A stretch of DNA of 8,244 bases from JBCBTJ01 sp964597685 (GTDB lineage Bacteria > Pseudomonadota > Alphaproteobacteria > Caulobacterales > Hyphomonadaceae), in the NCBI GenBank assembly GCA_964597685.1, contig CAZQZC010000120.1, forward strand, positions 1 through 8,244, written 5' to 3'. The notes under the pieces are model-generated. The model saw nothing but the letters and a program-made list of their open reading frames with translations. It had not been told where the DNA came from and searched no databases. Shown here piece after piece: positions 1 to 6,437 of this stretch (the first letter of the stretch is position 1; each line of letters starts with the position of its first letter). Position numbers and translations under genes: made by a program.

Positions 1-1374
1 GCTCGCGACGCGTGTGTTCTCGGCCGTGGCTTTCGCTTCGCTGAGCTTCTCCGCCACAAGGAAGGCGAGTTCAAGCGCCTGTTCGCCATTAAGGCGCGGA
101 TCGCAATGGGTGTGGTACCGCGACGACAGATCCGCCTCGCTGATTTCCTGCGCGCCGCCAAGACATTCGGTCACGTTCTGTCCGGTCATCTCAAAGTGAA
201 CGCCACCCGGGTGGGCGCCCTCGGACGACAAGATGTCGATGAATTGGCCAACCTCGCTCAGAATTCGATCGACCGGCCGCGTCTTGTAGCCGCTTTCGGT
301 CTTCAGCGTGTTTCCGTGCATCGGATCGCATGACCAAACCACGGTCCGCCCACTTGTCTGAACGGCGCGGGCGAGCGCTGGCAGGCCTGACTTCACCCCG
401 TCTGCGCCAAAGCGCGCGATCAACGTGATGCGCCCGGGCTCGTCGTCTGGATTGAGGGTTTCAATCAGTCGCAGCAATTCATCGGTTTCAAGGCCCGGTC
501 CGCATTTTACACCAATGGGGTTCCGAACACCGCGACAGAATTCGACATGGGCGTGGTCCAATTGCCGGGTCCTGTGCCCGATCCAGAGGAAATGGGCCGA
601 AGTGTCATACCAATCGCCCGTCGCAGGGTCGGGCCGCGTCAACGCCTCCTCATAGCCCAGAAGCAGCGCCTCATGGCTCGTATAGAACTCAACCTGGGCC
701 ATTTGCGGTACAGTGTCGGAGGTGACGCCGCATGCCTCCATGAAGCTCATCGCTTCGGAGATCTTGTCGGCGAGCGCCTGATACCGCGCCCCCTGATTGG
801 AACGATCTACAAAGCCCAACATCCATTGGTGCACATTGCTGAGGTCGGCGAACCCACCCTGGGAGAAGGCGCGCAAGAGGTTCAGGGTCGACGCCGATTG
901 GGCATAGGCCTGGACCAAACGCTGCGGATCAGGCGTTCGCGCTTCCGGGGTGAAGTCCATACCGTTGATGTTATCGCCGCGATAGGACGGCAACGTGACG
1001 TCGCCGATGGTCTCGATCGGCGAAGATCGCGGCTTGCCGAACTGGCCTGCGATGCGCCCCACTTTCACAACGGGCTTCGCGGCAGCGAAGGTGAGCACCA
1101 CCGCCATTTGAAGGATGACGCGGAACGTGTCGCGGACATTGTCCGGGTGGAATTCCTTGAAACTTTCAGCGCAATCGCCGCCTTGCAGCAGAAAGGCGCG
1201 CCCTGCGGCCACGTCAGCCAAGCGTTTTTTAAGCCGCCGGGTTTCACCTGCGAAGACAAGCGGCGGGTAAGACCGCAAGCGATCCTCAACTTCGGCCAAA
1301 CGAGCCGGTTCCGGATAATCGTCCGGGATGTGTTTGGCGGGCTTTCGCCTCCAGCTTGACGCTGTCCAAGACAT
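1..1374 (-). CDS. aroG: Class II 3-deoxy-7-phosphoheptulonate (DAHP) synthase, 3' end at window edge
   Basis: Catalyses the first step of the shikimate pathway, condensing phosphoenolpyruvate with erythrose 4-phosphate in the cytoplasm. My translation from the ATG at 1374-1372 begins MSWTASSWRRKPAKHIPDDY and stays open for 458 codons to base 1. Its stop lies outside the window, but the length already matches the family, so little is missing. The four metal ligands known from the M. tuberculosis enzyme are all present: Cys68 (GGDCAESF), His353 (DPMHGNT), Glu395 (GGVHFEMTGQ) and Asp425 (HTHCDPRLNG). The His-Glu and Glu-Asp spacings, 42 and 30 residues, equal those of the M. tuberculosis enzyme. 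The PEP-site segment AGQFGKPRSS is also present. The segment before the Cys is 19 residues shorter than in M. tuberculosis. The Shine-Dalgarno is weak (GAAGTGAG). The gene is divergent from the TIR-ParA gene, with 148 bp between starts. The symbol varies between genomes; the family assignment is near certain. Confidence 0.96.
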   Translation of the reverse strand, partial: MSWTASSWRRKPAKHIPDDYPEPARLAEVEDRLRSYPPLVFAGETRRLKKRLADVAAGRAFLLQGGDCAESFKEFHPDNVRDTFRVILQMAVVLTFAAAKPVVKVGRIAGQFGKPRSSPIETIGDVTLPSYRGDNINGMDFTPEARTPDPQRLVQAYAQSASTLNLLRAFSQGGFADLSNVHQWMLGFVDRSNQGARYQALADKISEAMSFMEACGVTSDTVPQMAQVEFYTSHEALLLGYEEALTRPDPATGDWYDTSAHFLWIGHRTRQLDHAHVEFCRGVRNPIGVKCGPGLETDELLRLIETLNPDDEPGRITLIARFGADGVKSGLPALARAVQTSGRTVVWSCDPMHGNTLKTESGYKTRPVDRILSEVGQFIDILSSEGAHPGGVHFEMTGQNVTECLGGAQEISEADLSSRYHTHCDPRLNGEQALELAFLVAEKLSEAKATAENTRVAS

Positions 1375-1522
1375 TTATTTGCTCACTTCAAGATCAGCGC
1401 GCGAGAAAACCACAGCCTTGTGACGTGGACAATGGCGCGCCGCCGGCACAAAGACAGCTTAGACGCATATCCGTCGCCATTGCAGCGCATGCCGGCGACG
1501 AACGAGGGTCACAAAAACCACA
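1375..1522. promoter_or_regulatory. Divergent intergenic region between DAHP synthase and the TIR-ParA gene
   Basis: These 148 bp separate two divergent start codons, so they must hold the promoters of both genes unless the TIR-ParA gene is read from further upstream. I found no convincing -35/-10 pair on either strand. The only visible structures are a GC-rich core with GGCGCGCC at 1434-1441 and loose TTGTG/CACAA arms at 1418-1422 and 1447-1451. The latter are too short to call an operator. Confidence 0.4.
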
Positions 1523-2836
1523 ATGGCGCACCTTTTCGTATCCCACGCCCCCGAGGATCTGGACGTTGTGCTCCAAGCGCACGAAGCGCTTCGCCGCGAC
1601 GGCGTGACCACCGTTCAAACGCGTGCGGAACTGGCCGCCGACGCGACGCGCGCCGAGGTCAATGACAGGATCGCCGGCGCCGCCGGCCTTGTTGTTCTGC
1701 TGTCTCGAGACGCGATGAAATCGGACGACGTGCGCGGGGACCTCGCCGCCGCGATCGAATCCGGCATTCCCCTCGTCCCGTTTCGCGTCGACAATTCCAA
1801 ATTGTCGGGCGCGTTCAAAGGCGCGCTCGGCGATCGTGTCATTCCAGCCCGTCAGAGCGACGATGGCTGGTCTCGCTTCATGGCTGATGCGAAGGCGCGT
1901 TATCGGGCGAAATGTCCCGTGGTTTCAGTCATGAACCTCAAGGGCGGGGTCGGTAAAACAACCGTATCCGCGCAATTGGCCGGGATGCTCCAAGTTCGGT
2001 GCGCGCCTCGAATTTTGCTGGTCGATCTGGACCCGCAATACAATCTCACGCAGCTTTTCTTCTCCATGCGCGAAGCCGATGCGCGAGCCGAAGCCGATTG
2101 CAGCGTCATCTCGCTGTTCGAGCGCAGTCGGATGTCTCATGCGCACGCAACCTCGCCCGCCGAGAATTGGGCCCAAGTTGAGACCTCGCCCTTTCCGCCG
2201 GTCGCGCTCGACAAAATCGCCCATGACATCTTCGGTCTCGAAGGCCCCGATGGGCAGCTGCACCTCATTTCCGGTCAGTTCGAGATCTCAAAATACGCCT
2301 TCGCGCACGACGCGGTGGGACTGGACGCGGTCATGACGAATTTTCTGCAGGTCATTGATCAGTACCGCGGCCATTATGATCTGATCGTCTTTGACACCAA
2401 TCCAAACGCAACATTCCTGACGCGGTGCGCGCTGGCGGCCGCTGATCGCGTGCTCGCGCCCATGCACGCCGATGTCTATTCCCTTCGCGGGATCCGTCTC
2501 CTGCGACGCGTGATCGACGATCATGTCGACGAAGCCCGGCGCCCGGCGCTTTCGGTCCTGTTCAACGCGGTATCCCGAAACGAGCAGTCGGATTTCGAGG
2601 CCGATGCACACAATGGCGTCCACGACGAGGCGGCTGGCTTTCCCTTCTCGAAAGCGCTGTTGTCCTCGGCATTGCCGCGAAGCGCCCATCTCCAGGTTCG
2701 CACGCCTGACGACGAGGAGCCCGCTTGGCGACGCCTCCTCGCCCATCACGGCCGCGGCGGGGGATTGAAGAACATCCGCGAAGCGTTGGCGGCGATCGCC
2801 GACGAGTTTCACGCAGAACTACAATCGATCGGGTGA
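1523..2836 (+). CDS. TIR-like domain fused to a ParA/Soj-family P-loop ATPase
   Basis: 437 residues. Residues 1-110 read as a TIR_2-like fold: strand and box 1 at LFVSHAPED (4-12), a strand GLVVLLS (55-61), then a helix and strand DLAAAIESGIPLVPFRVD (73-90). A short linker (111-131) leads into a deviant Walker A motif KGGVGKTT (140-147) with both lysines, K140 and K145. The Walker A' strand ILLVDLDPQ (164-172) and Walker B LIVFDTNPNA (287-296) follow. This makes the C-terminal part a ParA/MinD-type ATPase, a family that dimerises on ATP and often binds DNA or membrane. The usual TIR NADase glutamate position carries Asp73. No ParB, parS site or partner gene is visible. GAGGG at 1504-1508 sits 14 nt before the ATG, a loose Shine-Dalgarno. 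The gene converges on gor, 6 bp between stop codons. The domain assignments are firm for ParA and good for TIR. The function is unknown: NAD-linked defence, signalling and positioning are all possible. Confidence 0.88.
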   Translation: MAHLFVSHAPEDLDVVLQAHEALRRDGVTTVQTRAELAADATRAEVNDRIAGAAGLVVLLSRDAMKSDDVRGDLAAAIESGIPLVPFRVDNSKLSGAFKGALGDRVIPARQSDDGWSRFMADAKARYRAKCPVVSVMNLKGGVGKTTVSAQLAGMLQVRCAPRILLVDLDPQYNLTQLFFSMREADARAEADCSVISLFERSRMSHAHATSPAENWAQVETSPFPPVALDKIAHDIFGLEGPDGQLHLISGQFEISKYAFAHDAVGLDAVMTNFLQVIDQYRGHYDLIVFDTNPNATFLTRCALAAADRVLAPMHADVYSLRGIRLLRRVIDDHVDEARRPALSVLFNAVSRNEQSDFEADAHNGVHDEAAGFPFSKALLSSALPRSAHLQVRTPDDEEPAWRRLLAHHGRGGGLKNIREALAAIADEFHAELQSIG

Positions 2837-2838
2837 GC

Positions 2839-2853
2839 CCGCCTACTCGGCGG
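2839..2853. terminator. Short GC hairpin at the TIR-ParA/gor convergent junction
   Basis: CCGCC (2839-2843), loop TACTC, GGCGG (2849-2853) form a 5-bp stem spanning the 6-bp gap between the two stop codons and the end of gor. Neither side has a T tract, so it is at best a weak bidirectional terminator or a stabilising 3' end. Confidence 0.25.
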
Positions 2854-4240
2854 CCTTAAGCTCCGGCGGCAGATACTTTTCCCGCATTGTCACCAGCTCT
2901 TCCGAGATTGACGGGTGCACGGCGCAGGTCCGATCGAAGTCGGCTTTCGTGGCGCCCATTTTCACGGCGATGCCGGCGGTCTGGATCATCTCCGCCGCAT
3001 CCGGACTGACGATGTGCACGCCGACCACGACGTCGTCGCTTTGACGCACAATCAGCTTCATCAGCACGCGGGTCGGATCGCCCGAAAGCATGTTCTTCAT
3101 CGGCCGAAAGCGGGTCTTGTAGATGTCGATCGCGCCGTAGGCTCTGCGCGCTTCGTCCTCGGTCATGCCGACGGTGCCAACCTCCGGCTGGGTGAAGACC
3201 GCGGTGGCGATGTTGGAATGGTCGAATGTCCAGGGTTTGCCGTAGAATTCCGTGTCCGCGAAGGCGTGACCCTCGCGAATGGCGACGGGGGTCAGCTGGA
3301 CGCGGTCAGTGACGTCGCCCACCGCCCAGATATGAGGCGTGCTGGTTCGCGATTCCGCGTCGACTTTCACCGCTCCGCGCTCGGTCAACGCCACGCCGGC
3401 GGCTTCGCAATTCAAACCGTCCGTGTTCGGCGTCCGGCCAACCGCCATCATAATGACATCGGCGTCGAGCGCGTTGCCGTTCTTTAAATGGATGCGATGA
3501 GGGCGGTCGGGATCGCCGCTGTCGACGATCTTCTCGAAAATCGTATTGGTGATGACGCGAACGCCGGCGTCCTTTAGGCCTTCGTGGACATGGGTGCGCA
3601 CGTCGTAGTCGAAGCCGCGCAGAACCGTATCGCCGCGATAGACAAGGCAGGTCTTCACACCCAACCCGGCGAAGATGTGGGCGAATTCGACAGCGATGTA
3701 ACCGCCGCCGGCGATGACGATGTGATTTGGCAGTTTCTTGAGATGGAAGATCTCATTGGACGAAATCACCCGATCGGCGCCTTCGAGATCGTCAGGCAGC
3801 CAAGGCCGTCCGCCGACAGCGATCAGGATCTTTTCAGCCGTGACCTCGCGGCCGCACGAAACCAGGCGCAGCGTATGGGAATCGACGAATTCGGCGCGCT
3901 CCTCGTGCACCTCGACCCCGGCGTTGCGCAGGTTGCGCATGTAGATGCCCGACAAACGGTCGACTTCGGCGGCCATCCCTTCGACGAAGCGGGCGTGGTC
4001 ATAGGACGTCTCGCCCACCGTCCAGCCGTATCCCTCAGCGGTTTTGAATTGTTTGTTGAAGCTCGACGCGTAGACCATGAACTTCTTCGGCACGCAGCCG
4101 CGGATGACGCAGGTGCCGCCCATCCGGTACTCCTCGGCCACGCCAACGCGAGCGCCAGACAGCGCGGCGAGGCGCGCTGCGCGAACGCCTCCGGAGCCGC
4201 CGCCGATCACGAAGAGATCATAGTCGAAATCGTGGGCCAT
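2843..4240 (-). CDS. gor: Glutathione-disulfide reductase (NADPH)
   Basis: Flavoenzyme that reduces glutathione disulfide with NADPH in the cytoplasm. 465 residues, the normal length. The FAD-binding glycines are G13-x-G15-xx-G18 (VIGGGSGGVR). The redox-active disulfide is C44-C49 in GGTCVIRGCVPKK. The NADPH motif is AGGGYIAVE (177-185), followed by R202 and R208 in VYRGDTVLR. Their 6-residue spacing equals that of E. coli Arg198/Arg204, which choose NADPH over NADH. The second FAD motif is WAVGDV (305-310). The catalytic His442-Glu447 pair is in HPSISEELVT near the C-terminus. The CVIRGC form, instead of E. coli-like CVNVGC, fits alphaproteobacterial and plant-like enzymes as I recall them. 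The start is supported by GGAGG five bases upstream. It is the last gene of the probable glmU-rpiA-gor unit, 61 bp after rpiA, where its own promoter is possible but not evident. Confidence 0.97.
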   Translation of the reverse strand: MAHDFDYDLFVIGGGSGGVRAARLAALSGARVGVAEEYRMGGTCVIRGCVPKKFMVYASSFNKQFKTAEGYGWTVGETSYDHARFVEGMAAEVDRLSGIYMRNLRNAGVEVHEERAEFVDSHTLRLVSCGREVTAEKILIAVGGRPWLPDDLEGADRVISSNEIFHLKKLPNHIVIAGGGYIAVEFAHIFAGLGVKTCLVYRGDTVLRGFDYDVRTHVHEGLKDAGVRVITNTIFEKIVDSGDPDRPHRIHLKNGNALDADVIMMAVGRTPNTDGLNCEAAGVALTERGAVKVDAESRTSTPHIWAVGDVTDRVQLTPVAIREGHAFADTEFYGKPWTFDHSNIATAVFTQPEVGTVGMTEDEARRAYGAIDIYKTRFRPMKNMLSGDPTRVLMKLIVRQSDDVVVGVHIVSPDAAEMIQTAGIAVKMGATKADFDRTCAVHPSISEELVTMREKYLPPELKAAE

Positions 4241-4245
4241 CCGCC

Positions 4246-4250
4246 CCTCC
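4246..4250 (-). promoter_or_regulatory. Shine-Dalgarno of gor
   Basis: On the minus strand GGAGG followed by GG lies 5 bases before the gor ATG at 4240. It is the strongest ribosome binding site of the three-gene unit and supports independent translation initiation of gor, in contrast to the coupled rpiA start. Confidence 0.75.
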
Positions 4251-4256
4251 GTCCTG

Positions 4257-4288
4257 CTGAGCGCGGCCAGATGGGACGCGCGGCTCAG
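4257..4288 (-). other. Intercistronic hairpin between rpiA and gor
   Basis: CTGAG-CGCG (4257-4265) can pair with CGCG-CTCAG (4279-4288), leaving one bulged base and a 13-nt loop. It occupies most of the 61-bp rpiA-gor gap. No T tract follows on the minus strand, so it looks more like an mRNA-stability or partial attenuation element than a terminator. It is a short structure and may be chance in GC-rich DNA. Confidence 0.3.
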
Positions 4289-4301
4289 GCTTCAACCACG
4301 T

Positions 4302-5003
4302 TCATTCAAACTCGAAAACCGTCGCGCCGTCCTCTCCACCGATAATGATCGTGCGGGCCAGGCCCAGGAACAGGCCATGCTCGACAATCCCGGGCACGCT
4401 GGAAAGTCGCGCCGCCACCGCTTCCGGATCGGGCAGCCTGTCGCACCGGCAATCCAAAATGAAGTTCCCGCAATCGGTCACAAAGGGCTGTCCGTCGGGC
4501 TTTCGACGCAATTCGACGGCCGGTCGCTCAACCCCAGACGCGCACAAGACATCGAACACGGTCTTGGCCGTGATCGTAAACCCGAATCTGACGACCTCCA
4601 CCGGAAGCGGGAATGCGCCGAGACGGTCGACCTGTTTTGAGGAATCGGCGATCACCACCATGTGATCGCTGGCGGACGCGACAATCTTCTCGCGCAAAAG
4701 CGCGCCCCCGGCGCCCTTAATAAGATTTCCGTTCGAATCGATTTCGTCGGCGCCGTCCACGGTGAGGTGGATTCTCTCCACATGCTCAATCGAAACCAGC
4801 GGCACGCCATGGGCTTCGGCCAAGGCGGTGGTCGCCTCGCTGGTCGACACGCAACGCACCACCATGCCGTCGGCGATCTCATTGGCCAGCGCCTCAACAA
4901 AGAATGCGGCGGTCGACCCGGTGCCCAACCCCAAGGTCATGCCGTCCTCGACATATTCTATCGCGGCGGCCGCGGCGGCTTGTTTTTCGAGCGTCGGATC
5001 CAT
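4302..5003 (-). CDS. rpiA: Ribose-5-phosphate isomerase A
   Basis: Interconverts ribose 5-phosphate and ribulose 5-phosphate in the non-oxidative pentose phosphate pathway. 233 residues, slightly longer than the 219 of E. coli RpiA. The phosphate-binding loop is GLGTGSTAAFF (25-35). The active-site DGADEID gives Asp83 and Asp86, KGAGGALLREK gives Lys96 and catalytic Glu105; these match E. coli D81, D84, K94 and E103 with a constant offset of two. The ADSSKQVDRLGAFPLPVEV segment is also typical. The ATG lies 3 bp after the glmU stop. Its Shine-Dalgarno (AAGGA) falls within the last glmU codons, which points to translational coupling. It feeds nucleotide synthesis and, through erythrose 4-phosphate, the DAHP synthase encoded at the left edge; that link is metabolic and not shown by the sequence. 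Confidence 0.97.
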   Translation of the reverse strand: MDPTLEKQAAAAAAIEYVEDGMTLGLGTGSTAAFFVEALANEIADGMVVRCVSTSEATTALAEAHGVPLVSIEHVERIHLTVDGADEIDSNGNLIKGAGGALLREKIVASASDHMVVIADSSKQVDRLGAFPLPVEVVRFGFTITAKTVFDVLCASGVERPAVELRRKPDGQPFVTDCGNFILDCRCDRLPDPEAVAARLSSVPGIVEHGLFLGLARTIIIGGEDGATVFEFE

Positions 5004-5006
5004 GGC

Positions 5007-6359
5007 TCACCTATCCTTCTTATCGGATTGAGCGCGCCCGCCTCGGTAATTGGCGGCCCAATCGGCTTTGTTTTCTTGCCGGCTACGGCCCAAAGCGAGA
5101 GCGTTCGGCTCAACGGTCTCGGTTATAACGCTGCCAGAGCCGACATAGGCGCCGGCGCCGATCTCAACGGGCGCCACCAGCGACGCATTCGAGCCGATGA
5201 ACGCCCCGTCGCCAATAATTGTCCGGTGCTTGTCGAAACCGTCATAATTGCAAAAAATGACACCGGCGCCGACATTGACGCCGGCGCCGACATCGCCGTC
5301 GCCGAGGTACGCCAGATGATTGGCTTTCGCGCCCCGGCCCATTCGCGTGGCCTTGACCTCGACGAACGCGCCAACCCGCGCCTCCTCTTCAATCTCCGCG
5401 CCGCCGCGGATTTTTGCGAATGGGCCGATCGCCGCGCCAGAAGCGATCCGCGCCTCGGTAATGTGACTGAACGCCCGCACGACAGCGCCCGAGCTCAGCA
5501 CGACGCCCGGACCGAAAAAGACGTTCGGCTCGATCAAGCAATCCGGCGCGATCCGCGTGTCAAAACTGAAATAGACCGTATCGGGATCGACTAGCGTCAC
5601 GCCGCTTTCCAGGGCTTCTGCGCGTTGGCGCTTTTGAAACGCCAGCTCGCAGCGTGCGAGCTCGGATCGGGAATTGACCCCCATCACTTCGCTTTCATCG
5701 CAAACGACGGTTCGGGCGACGCCGCCGTCTTTTCGAGCGAGGCCGACCACGTCGGTGAGGTAATACTCAGCTTTCGCATTGTCGTTCTTCACGCGCGCCA
5801 GCAAGCTGAAAAGCCGAGCCGACGCGCAGGCGAGCACCCCGGAATTGCAAAGCGTAACCGACAATTCCTCTGTCGTGGCGTCCTTCGCCTCGACAATCCG
5901 TTGCAGATCTCCTGACACGTCGTGGATCAAGCGGCCATAGGCGCCCGGTTCCGCAGCCTCGAACCCAAGTACGCCCACTGAAGCGCCTGTCTCTAGGGCG
6001 CCAAACAACTTGTCGACCGTTTCAGGCCGCACGAGCGGTGTGTCGCCATAGAGCACGACCACCTCCCCCTCGAAATCGCCAAGAGCTGATTCGGCGCTTC
6101 GAACCGCATGACCTGTTCCAAGCGGCGGATCTTGAACAGCGACCGCGTCTGGCCCAAGCGCCGCGCCGACATGGTCCTGTAGCGCTGTCGCCGAGGGGCT
6201 TGTCACAACGATGATGCGCTCGCATCCGCAGCGCTCAGCCAGATCGATCGACCAATCAACCATGGCCCGGCCGCCAATGGCGTGCAGGACTTTCGGACGT
6301 GCGGACTTCATGCGCGTCCCAAGACCCGCCGCAAGGATGATCGCTGCTCGCTTCGCCAT
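5007..6359 (-). CDS. glmU: Bifunctional GlmU: GlcN-1-P acetyltransferase / GlcNAc-1-P uridyltransferase
   Basis: Makes UDP-N-acetylglucosamine in two steps for peptidoglycan and lipopolysaccharide. 450 residues, a usual length. The N-terminal uridyltransferase half shows the nucleotide loop LAAGLGTRMKS (9-19), Lys23, the metal-binding Asp106 in YGDTPL and Asn229 in MGVNSR. From about residue 255 the left-handed beta-helix hexapeptide repeats begin, with the acetyltransferase signature KANHLAYLGD (345-354). His348 is the expected catalytic base. The cofactor-site segment NVGAGVIFCNYDG follows (362-374). GAGG lies 9 bases before the ATG. First gene of the minus-strand unit. Its upstream region is shared with divergent gph and is only 78 bp long. 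The hydrophilic tail (SDKKDR) overlaps the rpiA ribosome binding site. All catalytic residues I can check are intact. Confidence 0.97.
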   Translation of the reverse strand: MAKRAAIILAAGLGTRMKSARPKVLHAIGGRAMVDWSIDLAERCGCERIIVVTSPSATALQDHVGAALGPDAVAVQDPPLGTGHAVRSAESALGDFEGEVVVLYGDTPLVRPETVDKLFGALETGASVGVLGFEAAEPGAYGRLIHDVSGDLQRIVEAKDATTEELSVTLCNSGVLACASARLFSLLARVKNDNAKAEYYLTDVVGLARKDGGVARTVVCDESEVMGVNSRSELARCELAFQKRQRAEALESGVTLVDPDTVYFSFDTRIAPDCLIEPNVFFGPGVVLSSGAVVRAFSHITEARIASGAAIGPFAKIRGGAEIEEEARVGAFVEVKATRMGRGAKANHLAYLGDGDVGAGVNVGAGVIFCNYDGFDKHRTIIGDGAFIGSNASLVAPVEIGAGAYVGSGSVITETVEPNALALGRSRQENKADWAANYRGGRAQSDKKDR

Positions 6360-6437
6360 TGCAAACCGCCTCGATTCTGAACGAACACTGGCCTAAACCA
6401 ATCCGACGAAATCTTCGAGAGCGAGGTGGCGCCGGCC
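6360..6437. promoter_or_regulatory. Divergent promoter region of glmU and gph
   Basis: 78 bp between the divergent glmU and gph starts. It should hold both promoters. No clear -35/-10 pair is visible on either strand. A GATTC at 6373-6377 fits the GANTC target of the alphaproteobacterial methylase CcrM, a site sometimes found in cell-cycle-regulated promoters; one copy is weak evidence. Confidence 0.4.
6423..6428 (+). promoter_or_regulatory. Shine-Dalgarno that sets the gph start
   Basis: GAGGTG matches six bases of the 16S anti-Shine-Dalgarno complement (AGGAGGTG) and stands 9 bases before the ATG at 6438. The GTG inside it (6426-6428) opens the same frame four codons earlier, but then no good ribosome binding site would remain. 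I therefore take the ATG at 6438 as the start. Confidence 0.7.

Noticed and set aside
547..1359. 270-codon open frame on the plus strand
   Set aside because: It is antisense to the DAHP synthase, whose metal ligands and motifs are all in the minus-strand frame. Long antisense frames are common in GC-rich genes, and the translation shows no recognisable domain.
3584..4345. 253-codon open frame on the plus strand
   Set aside because: Shadow of gor. The minus-strand frame carries the full set of flavoenzyme motifs, while this one has none.
5255..5310. Repeated GACACCGGCGCCGAC-like units on the plus strand
   Set aside because: They encode the regular hexapeptide turns of the GlmU beta-helix in the minus strand, so the DNA repetition follows from the protein.
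4662..5594. 310-codon open frame on the plus strand
   Set aside because: Lies antisense across rpiA and the glmU hexapeptide repeats. Its repeated GAD-like residues are just the reverse complement of those repeats.
6377..6390. TGAACGAACA between glmU and gph, resembling a half of the TGAACA-n2-TGTTCA operator
   Set aside because: It is not an inverted repeat and shares only one half-site, so a link to the palindromes at 7559-7589 is not supported.
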